From Bacteroidota bacterium (lineage in GTDB: Bacteria > Bacteroidota > Bacteroidia > Chitinophagales > Chitinophagaceae): DNA of 64,000 nt. The position numbers and the translations under genes were made by a program. Positions within the stretch are counted from its first letter, which is position 1. Each line of letters begins with the position of its first letter. The stretch lies in assembly GCA_018267965.1 (NCBI GenBank), contig JAFDXK010000005.1, positions 496,001 through 560,000 on the forward strand, in the 5' to 3' direction. A model generated the notes under the pieces. The model made no database searches. It was not told where the DNA came from and worked only from the letters and a program-made list of their open reading frames with translations. Positions 18,510 through 29,757 of this stretch are shown here, in pieces.

Positions 18510-20309
18510 TCACTTCTGTATAGACAGCAGCTTTCTCTCAACAGTTTTCCCTGTTCGTAATTCTACCACATAAATACCATTACTTAAATCAGTGCATGAG
18601 ATATTTTGTTCATTTTGTGTAATGTGTTCTGATTTTACCAGTACACCTGTTATGCTATAAATATTCAATTGCATATCGTCTGAAATAACACCATTTATTC
18701 TGCAATACATATTATTTGTAGCAGGGTTAGGAAAAACCATCCACATTTCATCATTACCGGCTATAGTGTTAATACCATTGTACGTAGCATTAAACTTATT
18801 AGATGTGTCTGATTTACAACCCGCAAGGGTTACGATACTATAATAAATACCGCTTGATGTAATATTATAGCTACTGCCTGTTGCCCCTGCGATCATGCCA
18901 CTGGCATTATACCACTGGTTGCCCGTTGGTGCGTTTGATGTAAGGATATTACCTGCTTGTGATACAACCGGTGTCGCGGGTTTTGGATTTACAACTACGT
19001 TCAAAGAAGAATAACCACCCGCACCGTAATTATTTACGCTCCTTACGGTAATAGTACCTGATACAGCAGTTAAGCCGAAATTAACCGTAATCGAATTAGT
19101 AGTGCTGGTTCCAGTTACACCGGCAGGTAGTTCCCAGACATAAGACGTAGCCCCTGTAATGGCAGGAACTGTATACGTTACGCTATTTGTACCTGCACAT
19201 ACCGTTGTAGGTCCTGCAAGTGCTCCTCCGCAGGAAGGCACATGCAATTTCACAATACGATACATGATGAACACTATTGCATCAAGCCCTGAAGGAAAAG
19301 AATTGGAAAAACCACCAACACCTACGTGCAGACATGAGTCAAATATCATTTTACTTTTGTACCCCCAGGTATCGCCGCCATGTGTCCAGTATGTCATGGT
19401 TTGTGTGGTTTCCCTGGCGAGACCTAAACCGTAATAGTATCCCGGTGTTCCGGTAGCTATGAAATTAGTTATCTCATTAAGTGACGCTTGGCCGATGATC
19501 TTCTTATCAAACAACGCTTTATACCATTGAACCATTTCCGATGCTGTTGAGAACATAGCTCCCGCACAACCACCTGCAGTATTGAGCCCTACCCTTGGCG
19601 TATCGTTATAGTCGACAAGGTTCCACCAACGATGCGCCAATATACCGTTAGTGGGTTCTTCCACATCATAAAACGTGCTGTCCATGTTTAATGGTGTAAG
19701 AATACTATCCCTAATGAGTTTTGAGATATGATAACCTGTAGCTTGCTTAGCTATCATACCCGCCAGTATATAGTTTACGTTCGAATAATTATATGATGCT
19801 CCGGGTGCAGAAAGCGGAGCACCCAGCCATCCAATCACTTCAGTTGGCGTAAATACACGCGATGGATATTTTTTCACTGTATCCATCCATGGTGATACAA
19901 ATATGGGGTCTGGCAGACCGCTCCTATGACTTAGTAATTGACGTATCGTAATATTCGGATTCACATTAGCATAAGTGGGCAGCCATTTTTTCAAAGAATC
20001 ATCGAGGCTTAATATCTTGTCCTCTGCAAGCTTCAGCATGATGGTAGACACAAACAATTTAGTATTGCTTGCAATACCCATTCGCATGTCAGACGTAAAG
20101 GGTGTGCCGGTATAAGACACCCCAGATGTAGCCGTCCATATTCCTTGCCCCGGTACATTTACTGCTAATGACAAACCTTTTATGTTTGTAATGACACCGG
20201 TATAATAATTGAATGAGTCTTGCAACATATTGGCAAGTGTGGTATTAAACTGCGCCTGAGATGTATGGGTCATCAGCAATAGCATGAAAGCAATGGAGAA
20301 CTTTTTCAT
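18510..20309 (-). CDS. Secreted class C beta-lactamase-fold serine hydrolase with PKD-like and T9SS domains
   Basis: 599 aa. A signal peptide (residues 1-20, ending SQAQ) is followed by a beta-lactamase/D-Ala-D-Ala carboxypeptidase-like domain: SNTK (S81-K84) is the SxxK nucleophile motif, YSN the second, and HGG (WTHGGDTWGYKS) the third. A PKD-like immunoglobulin segment (CAGTNSVTYTVPAITGATSYVWELPAG) follows, and then a type A T9SS sorting domain (FPNPATNN ... LSNGIYVVEL..G). It is therefore exported by type IX secretion and probably surface-anchored. The substrate is unknown; such enzymes are often esterases or peptidases rather than true beta-lactamases. Confidence 0.92.
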   Translation of the reverse strand: MKKFSIAFMLLLMTHTSQAQFNTTLANMLQDSFNYYTGVITNIKGLSLAVNVPGQGIWTATSGVSYTGTPFTSDMRMGIASNTKLFVSTIMLKLAEDKILSLDDSLKKWLPTYANVNPNITIRQLLSHRSGLPDPIFVSPWMDTVKKYPSRVFTPTEVIGWLGAPLSAPGASYNYSNVNYILAGMIAKQATGYHISKLIRDSILTPLNMDSTFYDVEEPTNGILAHRWWNLVDYNDTPRVGLNTAGGCAGAMFSTASEMVQWYKALFDKKIIGQASLNEITNFIATGTPGYYYGLGLARETTQTMTYWTHGGDTWGYKSKMIFDSCLHVGVGGFSNSFPSGLDAIVFIMYRIVKLHVPSCGGALAGPTTVCAGTNSVTYTVPAITGATSYVWELPAGVTGTSTTNSITVNFGLTAVSGTITVRSVNNYGAGGYSSLNVVVNPKPATPVVSQAGNILTSNAPTGNQWYNASGMIAGATGSSYNITSSGIYYSIVTLAGCKSDTSNKFNATYNGINTIAGNDEMWMVFPNPATNNMYCRINGVISDDMQLNIYSITGVLVKSEHITQNEQNISCTDLSNGIYVVELRTGKTVERKLLSIQK

Positions 20310-20515
20310 TTACATATCGCAGTATTACGTGTTGCGAACACTTGTTTAGTGAACAAACAATATATAGTAACCACAGGAGACGGTATTTTAAAAGTAGATA
20401 AATAAGATACTTAAAACAAGGTGCAATCTAAACGGCCGGACTTACAACCTTATTTAACTGAAAAGACATATTGACCAACTAAATAGTTGGGTATGAGTGT
20501 CATTGCACTAAATGA

Positions 20516-20543
20516 GTAATCCCCGCCAAATGACGAGGATTAC
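20516..20543 (-). terminator. Hairpin downstream of aquaporin gene
   Basis: GTAATCC (20516-20522) pairs with GGATTAC (20537-20543), extended inward by a CGTCA/TGGCG stem. It lacks a strong T tract, so termination may be weak. The remaining spacer (20310-20515) holds the upstream region of the serine hydrolase; I see no consensus -7 box in it. Confidence 0.55.
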
Positions 20544-20561
20544 CGGTTATGTTATTACTTA

Positions 20562-21257
20562 CTATTCTTTCTCAAAAATTCCTTTCCATACCAGCGCTGC
20601 TGCAACACCGCCTGCTATTGGCGCTACGATAAATAGCCATAGCTGCTGCAATGCCTTTCCGCCGGCAAATATTGCAGGGCCAAAGCTGCGGGCGGGGTTA
20701 ACAGATGTACCTGTTATTGGGATAGCTACCAGGTGTATGAGCACAAGTGTGAGGCCAATAGCTAAACCTGCCATGTTGCTGTTGCCCCATTTAGATGTAG
20801 TGGCAAATATCACAAACAGGAAGACGAAGGTCAATACTGCTTCTGTAACAAATGCCGACTGCATGGAGTACCCCCCGAGATAACCCTCTCCCCAGCCATT
20901 TGAGCCCAGTGCCCACTCGCCCATAGTAAAGCCGGGCATGCCTTTTTGTATAGAATACAATACTGCTGCTGCTACTGTAGCGCCTAATAATTGAGAGATG
21001 ATATAACCTATCGATTCACCAAGACTTATTTTTCCGCTAACCAGCATTGATATGGTTATGGCAGGATTGATATGGCATCCGCTGATAGGGCCGATGGCAT
21101 ATGCCATTACCACTACTGCTACACCAAATGCCAGTGAAATGCCTAAGAGGCCAATGCCTGCGGGCCCGGTAGATGAGATACCTGATACAACGGCTGCACC
21201 ACACCCGAATAATACTAAGCAAAATGTGCCGATGAATTCTGCGAGGTTCTTTTTCAT
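20562..21257 (-). CDS. aqpZ: Aquaporin Z-like water channel (MIP family)
   Basis: 231-aa inner-membrane channel with six helices. Both NPA loops are present: SGCHINPAITISM and GTSVNPARSFGPA. The LIHLVAIPITGTSVNPARS stretch keeps the His, Thr and Arg that narrow the AqpZ pore, so water selectivity is expected rather than glycerol. The ATG at 21257 (MKKNLAEFIGTF) is preferred; the in-frame ATG at 21305 would add a 16-residue tail not seen in the family. A -7-like box TACTTTTA lies at 21294-21301. Confidence 0.92.
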   Translation of the reverse strand: MKKNLAEFIGTFCLVLFGCGAAVVSGISSTGPAGIGLLGISLAFGVAVVVMAYAIGPISGCHINPAITISMLVSGKISLGESIGYIISQLLGATVAAAVLYSIQKGMPGFTMGEWALGSNGWGEGYLGGYSMQSAFVTEAVLTFVFLFVIFATTSKWGNSNMAGLAIGLTLVLIHLVAIPITGTSVNPARSFGPAIFAGGKALQQLWLFIVAPIAGGVAAALVWKGIFEKE

Positions 21258-21373
21258 ATTGATTTGAATTTTAGTTAGAAAAAGTGAGCGTATTAAAAGT
21301 ATCATTATTCACCAGCAAACACAAGGTGTTTTAAAATTATTAACGTGCATAAGAAGGAATTCTACAAAAAGAA

Positions 21374-21402
21374 AAACGGCAACTCTCAATGAGTTGCCGT
21401 TT
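21374..21402 (-). terminator. Intrinsic terminator after katG
   Basis: AAACGGCAACTC pairs with GAGTTGCCGTTT around a 5-base loop, with a T tract on the minus strand. Confidence 0.88.
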
Positions 21403-21431
21403 TATTCGTTGATATTGTTGCAGTTAGCTTA

Positions 21432-23654
<2,223 letters not shown>

Positions 23655-23664
23655 CTACCACGGG

Positions 23665-23680
23665 CATGATGTTTATCATG
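23665..23680. promoter_or_regulatory. Candidate katG operator palindrome
   Basis: CATGAT-GTTT-ATCATG, a 6-4-6 perfect inverted repeat about 22 bases upstream of the katG -7 box, where an activator or repressor would overlap the -33 region. CGGGCATGAT just before it recurs as CGGGTATGAT just after it. The cognate regulator is unknown. Confidence 0.45.
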
Positions 23681-23779
23681 TTCGGGTATGATATCAATAC
23701 AAAAATGGAAATTAGAACAGATAAGTCAAACTTATAGTTTGAATGTTTATATAGATACCTTCTATATTAAATTACAATA

Positions 23780-25333
23780 TCAGGCAATTGCGGCTATAGC
23801 AGCCTCAACACATCGTTCACCATCAATAGCGGCACTTACTATACCGCCTGCATAGCCTGCTCCCTCGGCACATGGGTACAGCCCTTTTATTTGAGTATGT
23901 TGTAATGTTTCCTTGTCGCGGGGAATGCGTACAGGAGAACTGGTACGCGATTCTGTAGCTACAAGAATAGCTTCATTGGTAAAATAACCACGCATTTTTT
24001 TACCAAAATCAACTACCGCCTTTTTCAATGCTTCATTTACTTCTTTCGGCAATACATCTTTAATGGCAGCACTGTGAATACCGGGTAAGTACGAACAATC
24101 GGGCAATGTAGATGATATTTTATTTTCTGTAAAATCACCCATACGCTGGGCAGGAGCAACTAATTTTCCACCCCCAACTTTAAATGCTTGCTGCTCCACC
24201 ATCTGCTGAAATAGCATGCCTGCCAATGGACCGGTAAACCCATACTTTGCATAATCTTTTTCATCTACTGCTACTACAGTACCTGAATTAGCAAATGGAT
24301 TATTTCGTTTAGAAGGCGACCAACCATTCACTACTACCTCTCCGGGATTTGTCGCTGCAGGTGCAATGATGCCACCCGGGCACATACAAAAAGAGAAGAC
24401 CCCCCTGCCATATTCCTGAGCTACCACGCTATAACTGGCAGGAGGTAAATGTTCATCGCGAATTTTGCAATGGTATTGTACCTGGTCTATAATTAATTGC
24501 GGATGCTCTATACGAACACCTAACGCAAAAGGCTTGGCTTCTATTTCAATTTTCTTGTCATGCAACAACGTAAATATATCTCGCGCAGAATGTCCTGTTG
24601 CGAGGATGACTATTTTAGTTTCGATAGTAGTACCATCGGCCGTTGTAACAGCTTTTATTTTATCACCATCAAGAACAATATCTGTCAGCTTCTTATCAAA
24701 CAGTACTTCTCCGCCACATTCAATTATTGCTTCTCTTATGGCTGTAATAATATGCGGCAGTTTATTGGTACCAATATGCGGATGTGCTTCGTATAATATC
24801 CTTTCATCTGCACCAAAGTGATGAAAGAGTTGTAAAATGCGCTGCACATTGCCACGTTTAGTGCTGCGGGTATAGAGCTTACCATCACTGTAGGTACCTG
24901 CCCCACCCTCACCAAAACAATAATTCGATTCAGGATTTACAACACCTTCTTTATTCATTACTGCTAAATCCCTGCGCCTGCTACGCACATCTTTACCACG
25001 TTCCAGCACAATGGGTTTATATCCTAACTGAATAGCCTTTAAAGCTGCAAATAACCCTGCGGGACCTGCACCCACAATTACCATATGTGGTTTGTTGTTT
25101 ACATTCTGCAATTCAGGGTCAAAGGCTGGTAATGCCTGTACTTGTTCATCAATAAACACCTGCAGTTGTAAAATAACGCGCGGCTGACGGCTACGTGAGT
25201 CAATAGATTTCTTCTGAATATGATAGCCGGTAATGCGTTGCTTTTCTACACCTGCCTCTTCTGCAATGTAACGTTTGAATGTACCTTCTGCTGCTTCAGA
25301 CGGCAGCACAGAAATAGTAACTTGTTTTATCAT
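23780..25333 (-). CDS. FAD-dependent dehydrogenase (COG2509-like)
   Basis: 517-aa flavoprotein. A ~95-residue N-terminal domain precedes the dinucleotide-binding motif VIVGAGPAGLFAALKA with ERG at the end of the second strand. Then come GEGGAGTYSDGKLYTRS and LATGHSARDIF, and the C terminus has the second FAD motif (CAEGAGYAGGIVSAAIDG). This is the uncharacterised FAD-dehydrogenase family; the substrate is unknown. It is the last gene of a minus-strand run, after a hairpin at 25361. Confidence 0.9.
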   Translation of the reverse strand: MIKQVTISVLPSEAAEGTFKRYIAEEAGVEKQRITGYHIQKKSIDSRSRQPRVILQLQVFIDEQVQALPAFDPELQNVNNKPHMVIVGAGPAGLFAALKAIQLGYKPIVLERGKDVRSRRRDLAVMNKEGVVNPESNYCFGEGGAGTYSDGKLYTRSTKRGNVQRILQLFHHFGADERILYEAHPHIGTNKLPHIITAIREAIIECGGEVLFDKKLTDIVLDGDKIKAVTTADGTTIETKIVILATGHSARDIFTLLHDKKIEIEAKPFALGVRIEHPQLIIDQVQYHCKIRDEHLPPASYSVVAQEYGRGVFSFCMCPGGIIAPAATNPGEVVVNGWSPSKRNNPFANSGTVVAVDEKDYAKYGFTGPLAGMLFQQMVEQQAFKVGGGKLVAPAQRMGDFTENKISSTLPDCSYLPGIHSAAIKDVLPKEVNEALKKAVVDFGKKMRGYFTNEAILVATESRTSSPVRIPRDKETLQHTQIKGLYPCAEGAGYAGGIVSAAIDGERCVEAAIAAIA

Positions 25334-25360
25334 TTGCGTTAGGTTTTTATCCTAAAAGCT

Positions 25361-25385
25361 GAACCTCAGACATTATCTGAGGTTC
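25361..25385 (-). terminator. Hairpin after dsbD
   Basis: GAACCTCAGA pairs with TCTGAGGTTC around CATTA. On the minus strand it is followed by a short T tract, separating dsbD from the FAD dehydrogenase gene. Confidence 0.7.
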
Positions 25386-25393
25386 TTAATTAA

Positions 25394-27490
25394 TTATGGA
25401 TGAAGTTCTTTATACTTCGCTTTTACTGCCTCTAAATGCTTGATGAATTTTTGCACATCGGGGTCGTAGCTATAACTTTTATCTGCCAGCTTAGTACCAC
25501 TCTCATCTACGTAATAATACAAGGGCTGTCCGCTCGAACCAAATTTAACAGACTGCAGCTCCTCATTTGCATCGCCTATTGTAACAACATCACCCGCAAT
25601 ATCAGAATGGTGTTGCAATTCTTTTGGCAACTCGCGATTATCATAATCGCAGTATAATGACGCCACAATAAAATCTTCTTTCAAGCGCTTGGCCACTTCA
25701 GGGTTGCTCCATACCTGCCCTTCCATCTTACGACAGTTCACACAATTGATACCTGTAAAGTCGAGCATTACAGGCTTCTTCAAAATTTTAGATGCTGCCA
25801 ATGCTTCTTCATAATCGAAAAAGGTAATCAGCCCCATGCTCTTTACAACTTTAGGTTCATACTTCTTCAGTTCTTCTACATATTTCACTGGCTTCACAGG
25901 AGAATTACTTTCAGCAGCTATAGCTCCACCTTCGGATAACACAAAATCCTGTGTACCCATAGGTGGCACAAACGCACTCATACCGTTCAACGGTGCGCCC
26001 CACATACCCGGAACTAAGTATACTGCAAATGAGAACATTGCTATTGCAAGGAATAAACGAAACAAACCAACATATTCTTGTCCGTATAAATTCACAGGCG
26101 GCGCATCGTCGTGTGACAGTTTTAGTTTGCCTAACAAGTATATACCCAGCAACACAGAAAGCACTATCCAGATTGCTATGAATATTTCCCTATCCAACAA
26201 ACGCCAGCCTTGTGCAAGGTCTGCATTTGACAGGAATTTCAATGCCAGCATCAACTCTATAAAACCAAGCGTTACTTTTACCTGGTTCATCCAACCGCCA
26301 CCTGTAGCCATTTTATTAAGCATACCGGGGAAAATGGCAAACAATGCGAATGGTAATGCCAAGCCTACAGAAAAACCAAACATACCAATTGCGGGGCCAA
26401 CCAAACCACCTTTACTAGTCAATACCAACAGTGGACCAACAATTGGACCAGTACAAGAGAATGATACAATCACCAGCGTCAATGCCATGAAGAAGATGCC
26501 GCCAAAACTTGTGAGCCCTGCTTTAGAATCTGTCTTGCTTGTCCATGAAGATGGTAGTGTAATTTCAAATGCACCAAGGAATGAGATACCAAATATCACA
26601 AAAATGGCAAAGAAGAATAAGTTGGCAATCCAGTTAGTAGACAGATTATTTAAGGCATTAGCACCGAATGTTGCGGAAATGATAACACCGAGCACTGTAA
26701 ATATGATGATAATGGATAACGAATAATATATCGCATTGCGAATACCTTCTGCACGTGTTTTGCTGCGCTTAGTAAAGAAACTCACCGTAATAGGTATCAT
26801 CGAATACACACAAGGTGTAAGCACTGCTAATAAACCTCCTAACAATGCAGCAAAAAACAGCCATATCAACGATTTCTCCTCAGCAGGTTTTTCAGTTGCT
26901 TTATTGCTCTCTGCATTTGTAGCAGTATCAACTTTTGCAGTTGCATTTGCAGAAGGCTCTGCCTTATTTGTTGCAGCGCTATCAACAGCTTCAGCACTTG
27001 CAACTGTAGCATTCGGCAATTCAGGGTCATTAATGGTGACACTGAATGGCAATGTCTTTGGAGAGAGGCAGGTTTCGTGGTTGCATGTCTGGTATTTGAA
27101 TTTACCTTTTACTTCGCCATTTGTATCTACAGTTATTGGAACGACATAATCTACCTTTTGATAATAGTGCAGCGTACCTATACCGTCTACTTCCTCATCT
27201 ATGCGTTTACCGCGCTCAAAAGGGCTGCCAGTTACTTTATACCTCGTCGACTTAGCAGGTGTAAAACTCGGAGGCAATAAAGTTTCATCTAAAGGGTCAC
27301 TCGTCTTTAGTGCATAAACATGCCAGTCCTTATTATTCACATCAAGATGAAAAGTCAATTCATATTGATGGCCGCTTTTCTTTTTTGCCGTTACCGTCCA
27401 AACTGTTGGGTCTTTTAATATCTGTGCATGACCGATAGTAGTACTTACCAGTAATATTAAAACCGTTATAAAGCGGAATAATTTTGTCAT
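25394..27490 (-). CDS. dsbD: Thiol:disulfide interchange protein DsbD
   Basis: 698 aa. Signal peptide, then a periplasmic DsbD-alpha domain (TVWTVTAKKKSGHQYELTFHLDV ... CNHETCLSPKTLPF, keeping the paired Cys). Next comes an Ala/Glu/Thr-rich linker, an eight-helix membrane domain with conserved Cys in TPCVYSMIPITVSFF and SFSCTGPIVGP, and a C-terminal thioredoxin-like domain with CVNC in DFTGINCVNCRKME. It carries electrons from cytoplasmic thioredoxin to periplasmic partners. Directly upstream (17 bases) lies a stand-alone paralogue of its first domain, probably co-transcribed. Confidence 0.93.
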   Translation of the reverse strand: MTKLFRFITVLILLVSTTIGHAQILKDPTVWTVTAKKKSGHQYELTFHLDVNNKDWHVYALKTSDPLDETLLPPSFTPAKSTRYKVTGSPFERGKRIDEEVDGIGTLHYYQKVDYVVPITVDTNGEVKGKFKYQTCNHETCLSPKTLPFSVTINDPELPNATVASAEAVDSAATNKAEPSANATAKVDTATNAESNKATEKPAEEKSLIWLFFAALLGGLLAVLTPCVYSMIPITVSFFTKRSKTRAEGIRNAIYYSLSIIIIFTVLGVIISATFGANALNNLSTNWIANLFFFAIFVIFGISFLGAFEITLPSSWTSKTDSKAGLTSFGGIFFMALTLVIVSFSCTGPIVGPLLVLTSKGGLVGPAIGMFGFSVGLALPFALFAIFPGMLNKMATGGGWMNQVKVTLGFIELMLALKFLSNADLAQGWRLLDREIFIAIWIVLSVLLGIYLLGKLKLSHDDAPPVNLYGQEYVGLFRLFLAIAMFSFAVYLVPGMWGAPLNGMSAFVPPMGTQDFVLSEGGAIAAESNSPVKPVKYVEELKKYEPKVVKSMGLITFFDYEEALAASKILKKPVMLDFTGINCVNCRKMEGQVWSNPEVAKRLKEDFIVASLYCDYDNRELPKELQHHSDIAGDVVTIGDANEELQSVKFGSSGQPLYYYVDESGTKLADKSYSYDPDVQKFIKHLEAVKAKYKELHP

Positions 27491-27507
27491 CAGTTGTTGA
27501 TTTTATA

Positions 27508-27975
27508 CTATTCTTTTATTTCAAAACTAAATGAATTTGTTTTGGGTGGCAGGCAAACATTATCACTGCACACCTGGTATTCATAAGTACCTGATACTTT
27601 GCTACTGCCTTTTACTTTTACTACCTGCACATAATCTACCTTACCTGCGTAGTAATGTACTTTACCTTCTACACCTTCTACTGTAGAAGTAACCTTATTG
27701 CCATGCTCCGTAGTTTTGCCAACCAACTGCACATCTGCAGCTTTATTAAAAGTGAAGCTTGGTGGTATCAAAAAACCATCACCACCGGGTGTCATAGACC
27801 AGATATGCCATTTGTCCTTTATAGTAAGGTGGAACACCAGTTCATATTCGTGGTTGCCTTTGCTCTTTACTTCGTAGCTCCATGTAGTAGGGTCGTCAAT
27901 AGGCTTTGCAATGCTGTTAAATGACAACATCATTCCCAAAACAATAAACAAAAAAGACTTCAACATGGTATTCAT
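27508..27975 (-). CDS. Stand-alone DsbD N-terminal (alpha) domain protein
   Basis: 155 aa with a signal peptide; either ATG (27975 or 27966) keeps it. It aligns with the first domain of the next gene: DPTTWSYEVKSKGNHEYELVFHLTIKDKWHIW, PPSFTF, VHYYAGKVDYVQ, and the redox pair in CSDNVCLPPKT. This is a tandem duplication. It probably receives electrons from the DsbD membrane domain and passes them to different substrates (inference). Cys spacing is intact. Confidence 0.85.
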   Translation of the reverse strand: MNTMLKSFLFIVLGMMLSFNSIAKPIDDPTTWSYEVKSKGNHEYELVFHLTIKDKWHIWSMTPGGDGFLIPPSFTFNKAADVQLVGKTTEHGNKVTSTVEGVEGKVHYYAGKVDYVQVVKVKGSSKVSGTYEYQVCSDNVCLPPKTNSFSFEIKE

Positions 27976-28013
27976 TTATACTACAAAGAAACTGTTATCA
28001 AAGTATCCGTTGG

Positions 28014-28027
28014 GTCGGCTAGCCGAC
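28014..28027. other. Perfect 14-base palindrome between purQ and DsbD-domain gene
   Basis: GTCGGCTAGCCGAC lies in the 71-base spacer downstream of purQ. It may be a terminator-like hairpin or an operator; there is no clear T tract directly next to it. Confidence 0.5.
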
Positions 28028-28046
28028 TTTAGGAAAACTTTATCAA

Positions 28047-28739
28047 CTAATTCATATACGTAAGCGCCTCTAATATAGCTCTGCCATCTATGTTGTGCAG
28101 CGCATCGCTACAAGCCCTTTCAGGGTGAGGCATCATACCAAACACATTGCGGCCTTCGTTACAAATGCCTGCTATATTATTGGTTGCACCATTAGGGTTA
28201 GAATCTATATGCACCTGGCCATTCTCATCGCAATAACGGAAAACAACCTGGTTGTTCTTTGTAATTTTTTCAAGAGTAGCAGCATCAGCAGTGTAGCGGC
28301 CTTCACCATGTGCTACAGGTATCATCAATACCTTATTACCAACATTTTTACCAATGCGGTTGCTGTCTGTTTCTGATTTGATGTATACATTTTTACATAC
28401 AAATTTTTGGTGGTCATTTAACAACAAGGCACCAGGCAATAAGCCTGATTCGCATAGTATCTGAAACCCGTTACAAACACCTAACACCTTACCTCCGCTA
28501 TTGGCAAATTTTATCACTTCTTCCATTAGCGGACTGAAACGTGCCAATGCACCGCAACGCAAATAATCGCCGTAAGAAAATCCACCCGGCAATACGATGC
28601 AATCATCCTTTGTAAACATACTCAGGTCGTTGTCCTTATGCCAGAGTGTTACTACCTCTTGTTTCAGGTCATCCTGCAAAGCATTGATCATATCCCTGTC
28701 ACAGTTAGAACCCGGGAAAACTATTACTCCAAATTTCAT
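28047..28739 (-). CDS. purQ: Phosphoribosylformylglycinamidine synthase subunit PurQ
   Basis: 230-aa class I glutamine amidotransferase that supplies ammonia to PurL in purine synthesis. Nucleophile Cys89 is in VLGVCNGFQIL, oxyanion loop LPGGFSYGDYLR, and the His-Glu pair in MMPHPERAC. Starts MKFGVIVFPGSNCDRD. PurL and PurS are not nearby. It follows the membrane-protein gene by 23 bases, so it may be read from that promoter. Confidence 0.96.
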   Translation of the reverse strand: MKFGVIVFPGSNCDRDMINALQDDLKQEVVTLWHKDNDLSMFTKDDCIVLPGGFSYGDYLRCGALARFSPLMEEVIKFANSGGKVLGVCNGFQILCESGLLPGALLLNDHQKFVCKNVYIKSETDSNRIGKNVGNKVLMIPVAHGEGRYTADAATLEKITKNNQVVFRYCDENGQVHIDSNPNGATNNIAGICNEGRNVFGMMPHPERACSDALHNIDGRAILEALTYMN

Positions 28740-28762
28740 TTATAAAGCGATTATGTAGTTTC

Positions 28763-29749
28763 TTAAGCAGCCAGCTGGCAAATGAGCACAAACAGCAGCG
28801 AAAAGTAAAATGCGAAATTACTAAACCATTTAGTTTTTTCAACGCTGAGGCATGGTGCTATAATCAGGCTCAATGCAGGCATAAGCAACAGCCATGCACT
28901 TTTTTCAGATACGTTGGTAAATAAAGCAGCAATAACAGACATAAAGAATAAGACTGCTACTGCACTCCACATACGTTTTACATAAATACCCCCTGTAATG
29001 ATCATGCCCTGCAAAAGGTATACTCCCGAAAGTGTCATAACAACAAGGCATACCAATACGGTGACAAAATAGAACGGGTGTGCTATGTGATTTGGCAATG
29101 CCCAGCCTATCCGGGGCCATGTGAGCAATACTTTTTCTTTATCAAACAGATACATAATCCCGGCACACAGATAAAACGGAGTAATATATCCTAATACAGA
29201 CACCAACCACTCTGCAAGGCTGAAGGTCCTTAAGAAGGCGATAGATGCCAACAACAACAATAGTAATGTGATGGCTTGAAAATGAAACAATGCTGCTATA
29301 CCCAATACATAACCCAGGTTAAAAATATGCTTACGCGGTTGTGTGGTCGTATGCAAACTGAGTATAAAATCTACTGCTATGATGATACACCAATTGGCGA
29401 GTGTCATAGCATTGAAATAGCTGTAATCCGGTATTATGGCCGTAAGTATGATAAACAAGTACGCCACAATATATGTGGGCTTGTACAATAACTTATTCTT
29501 AATTGCAACGCCATTCAGATATATGGCCTGTCCGAATAACATGGCAACATTTAAAAACGTATATGCAAATGCATTATGGCGAAACAAATGATCACACAGT
29601 TGTATGATGGCTGTAAGCAGAAAATGTCCTGTACCCGTATCGGGCAGTTGAGGATGACTTAGCACCTGTATCTTCAGTACAAGCGTAAATATGAATAAGA
29701 TAATAACGGTATAAGGGCTATTATTTCTAATCAGATTGAGCACCGGCAA
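28763..29749 (-). CDS. Polytopic membrane protein (DUF6427-like)
   Basis: 328 aa with about nine or ten hydrophobic helices spread over the whole length and little soluble sequence. The pattern (RNNSPYTVIILFIFTLVLKIQVL near the N terminus, LHTTTQPRKHIFNLGYVLGIAALFHFQ midway) resembles a Bacteroidota-specific family I recall as DUF6427; I am not certain. Function unknown. It sits 8 bases after the upstream secreted-protein gene and before purQ. Confidence 0.7.
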   Translation of the reverse strand: MPVLNLIRNNSPYTVIILFIFTLVLKIQVLSHPQLPDTGTGHFLLTAIIQLCDHLFRHNAFAYTFLNVAMLFGQAIYLNGVAIKNKLLYKPTYIVAYLFIILTAIIPDYSYFNAMTLANWCIIIAVDFILSLHTTTQPRKHIFNLGYVLGIAALFHFQAITLLLLLLASIAFLRTFSLAEWLVSVLGYITPFYLCAGIMYLFDKEKVLLTWPRIGWALPNHIAHPFYFVTVLVCLVVMTLSGVYLLQGMIITGGIYVKRMWSAVAVLFFMSVIAALFTNVSEKSAWLLLMPALSLIIAPCLSVEKTKWFSNFAFYFSLLFVLICQLAA

Positions 29750-29757
29750 AATTTGGT

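Noticed and set aside
25836-26726. Long open frame (296 codons) on the plus strand inside dsbD
   Set aside because: It is antisense to a well-supported membrane protein gene and its translation has no recognisable motif; its length follows from the hydrophobic codon pattern.
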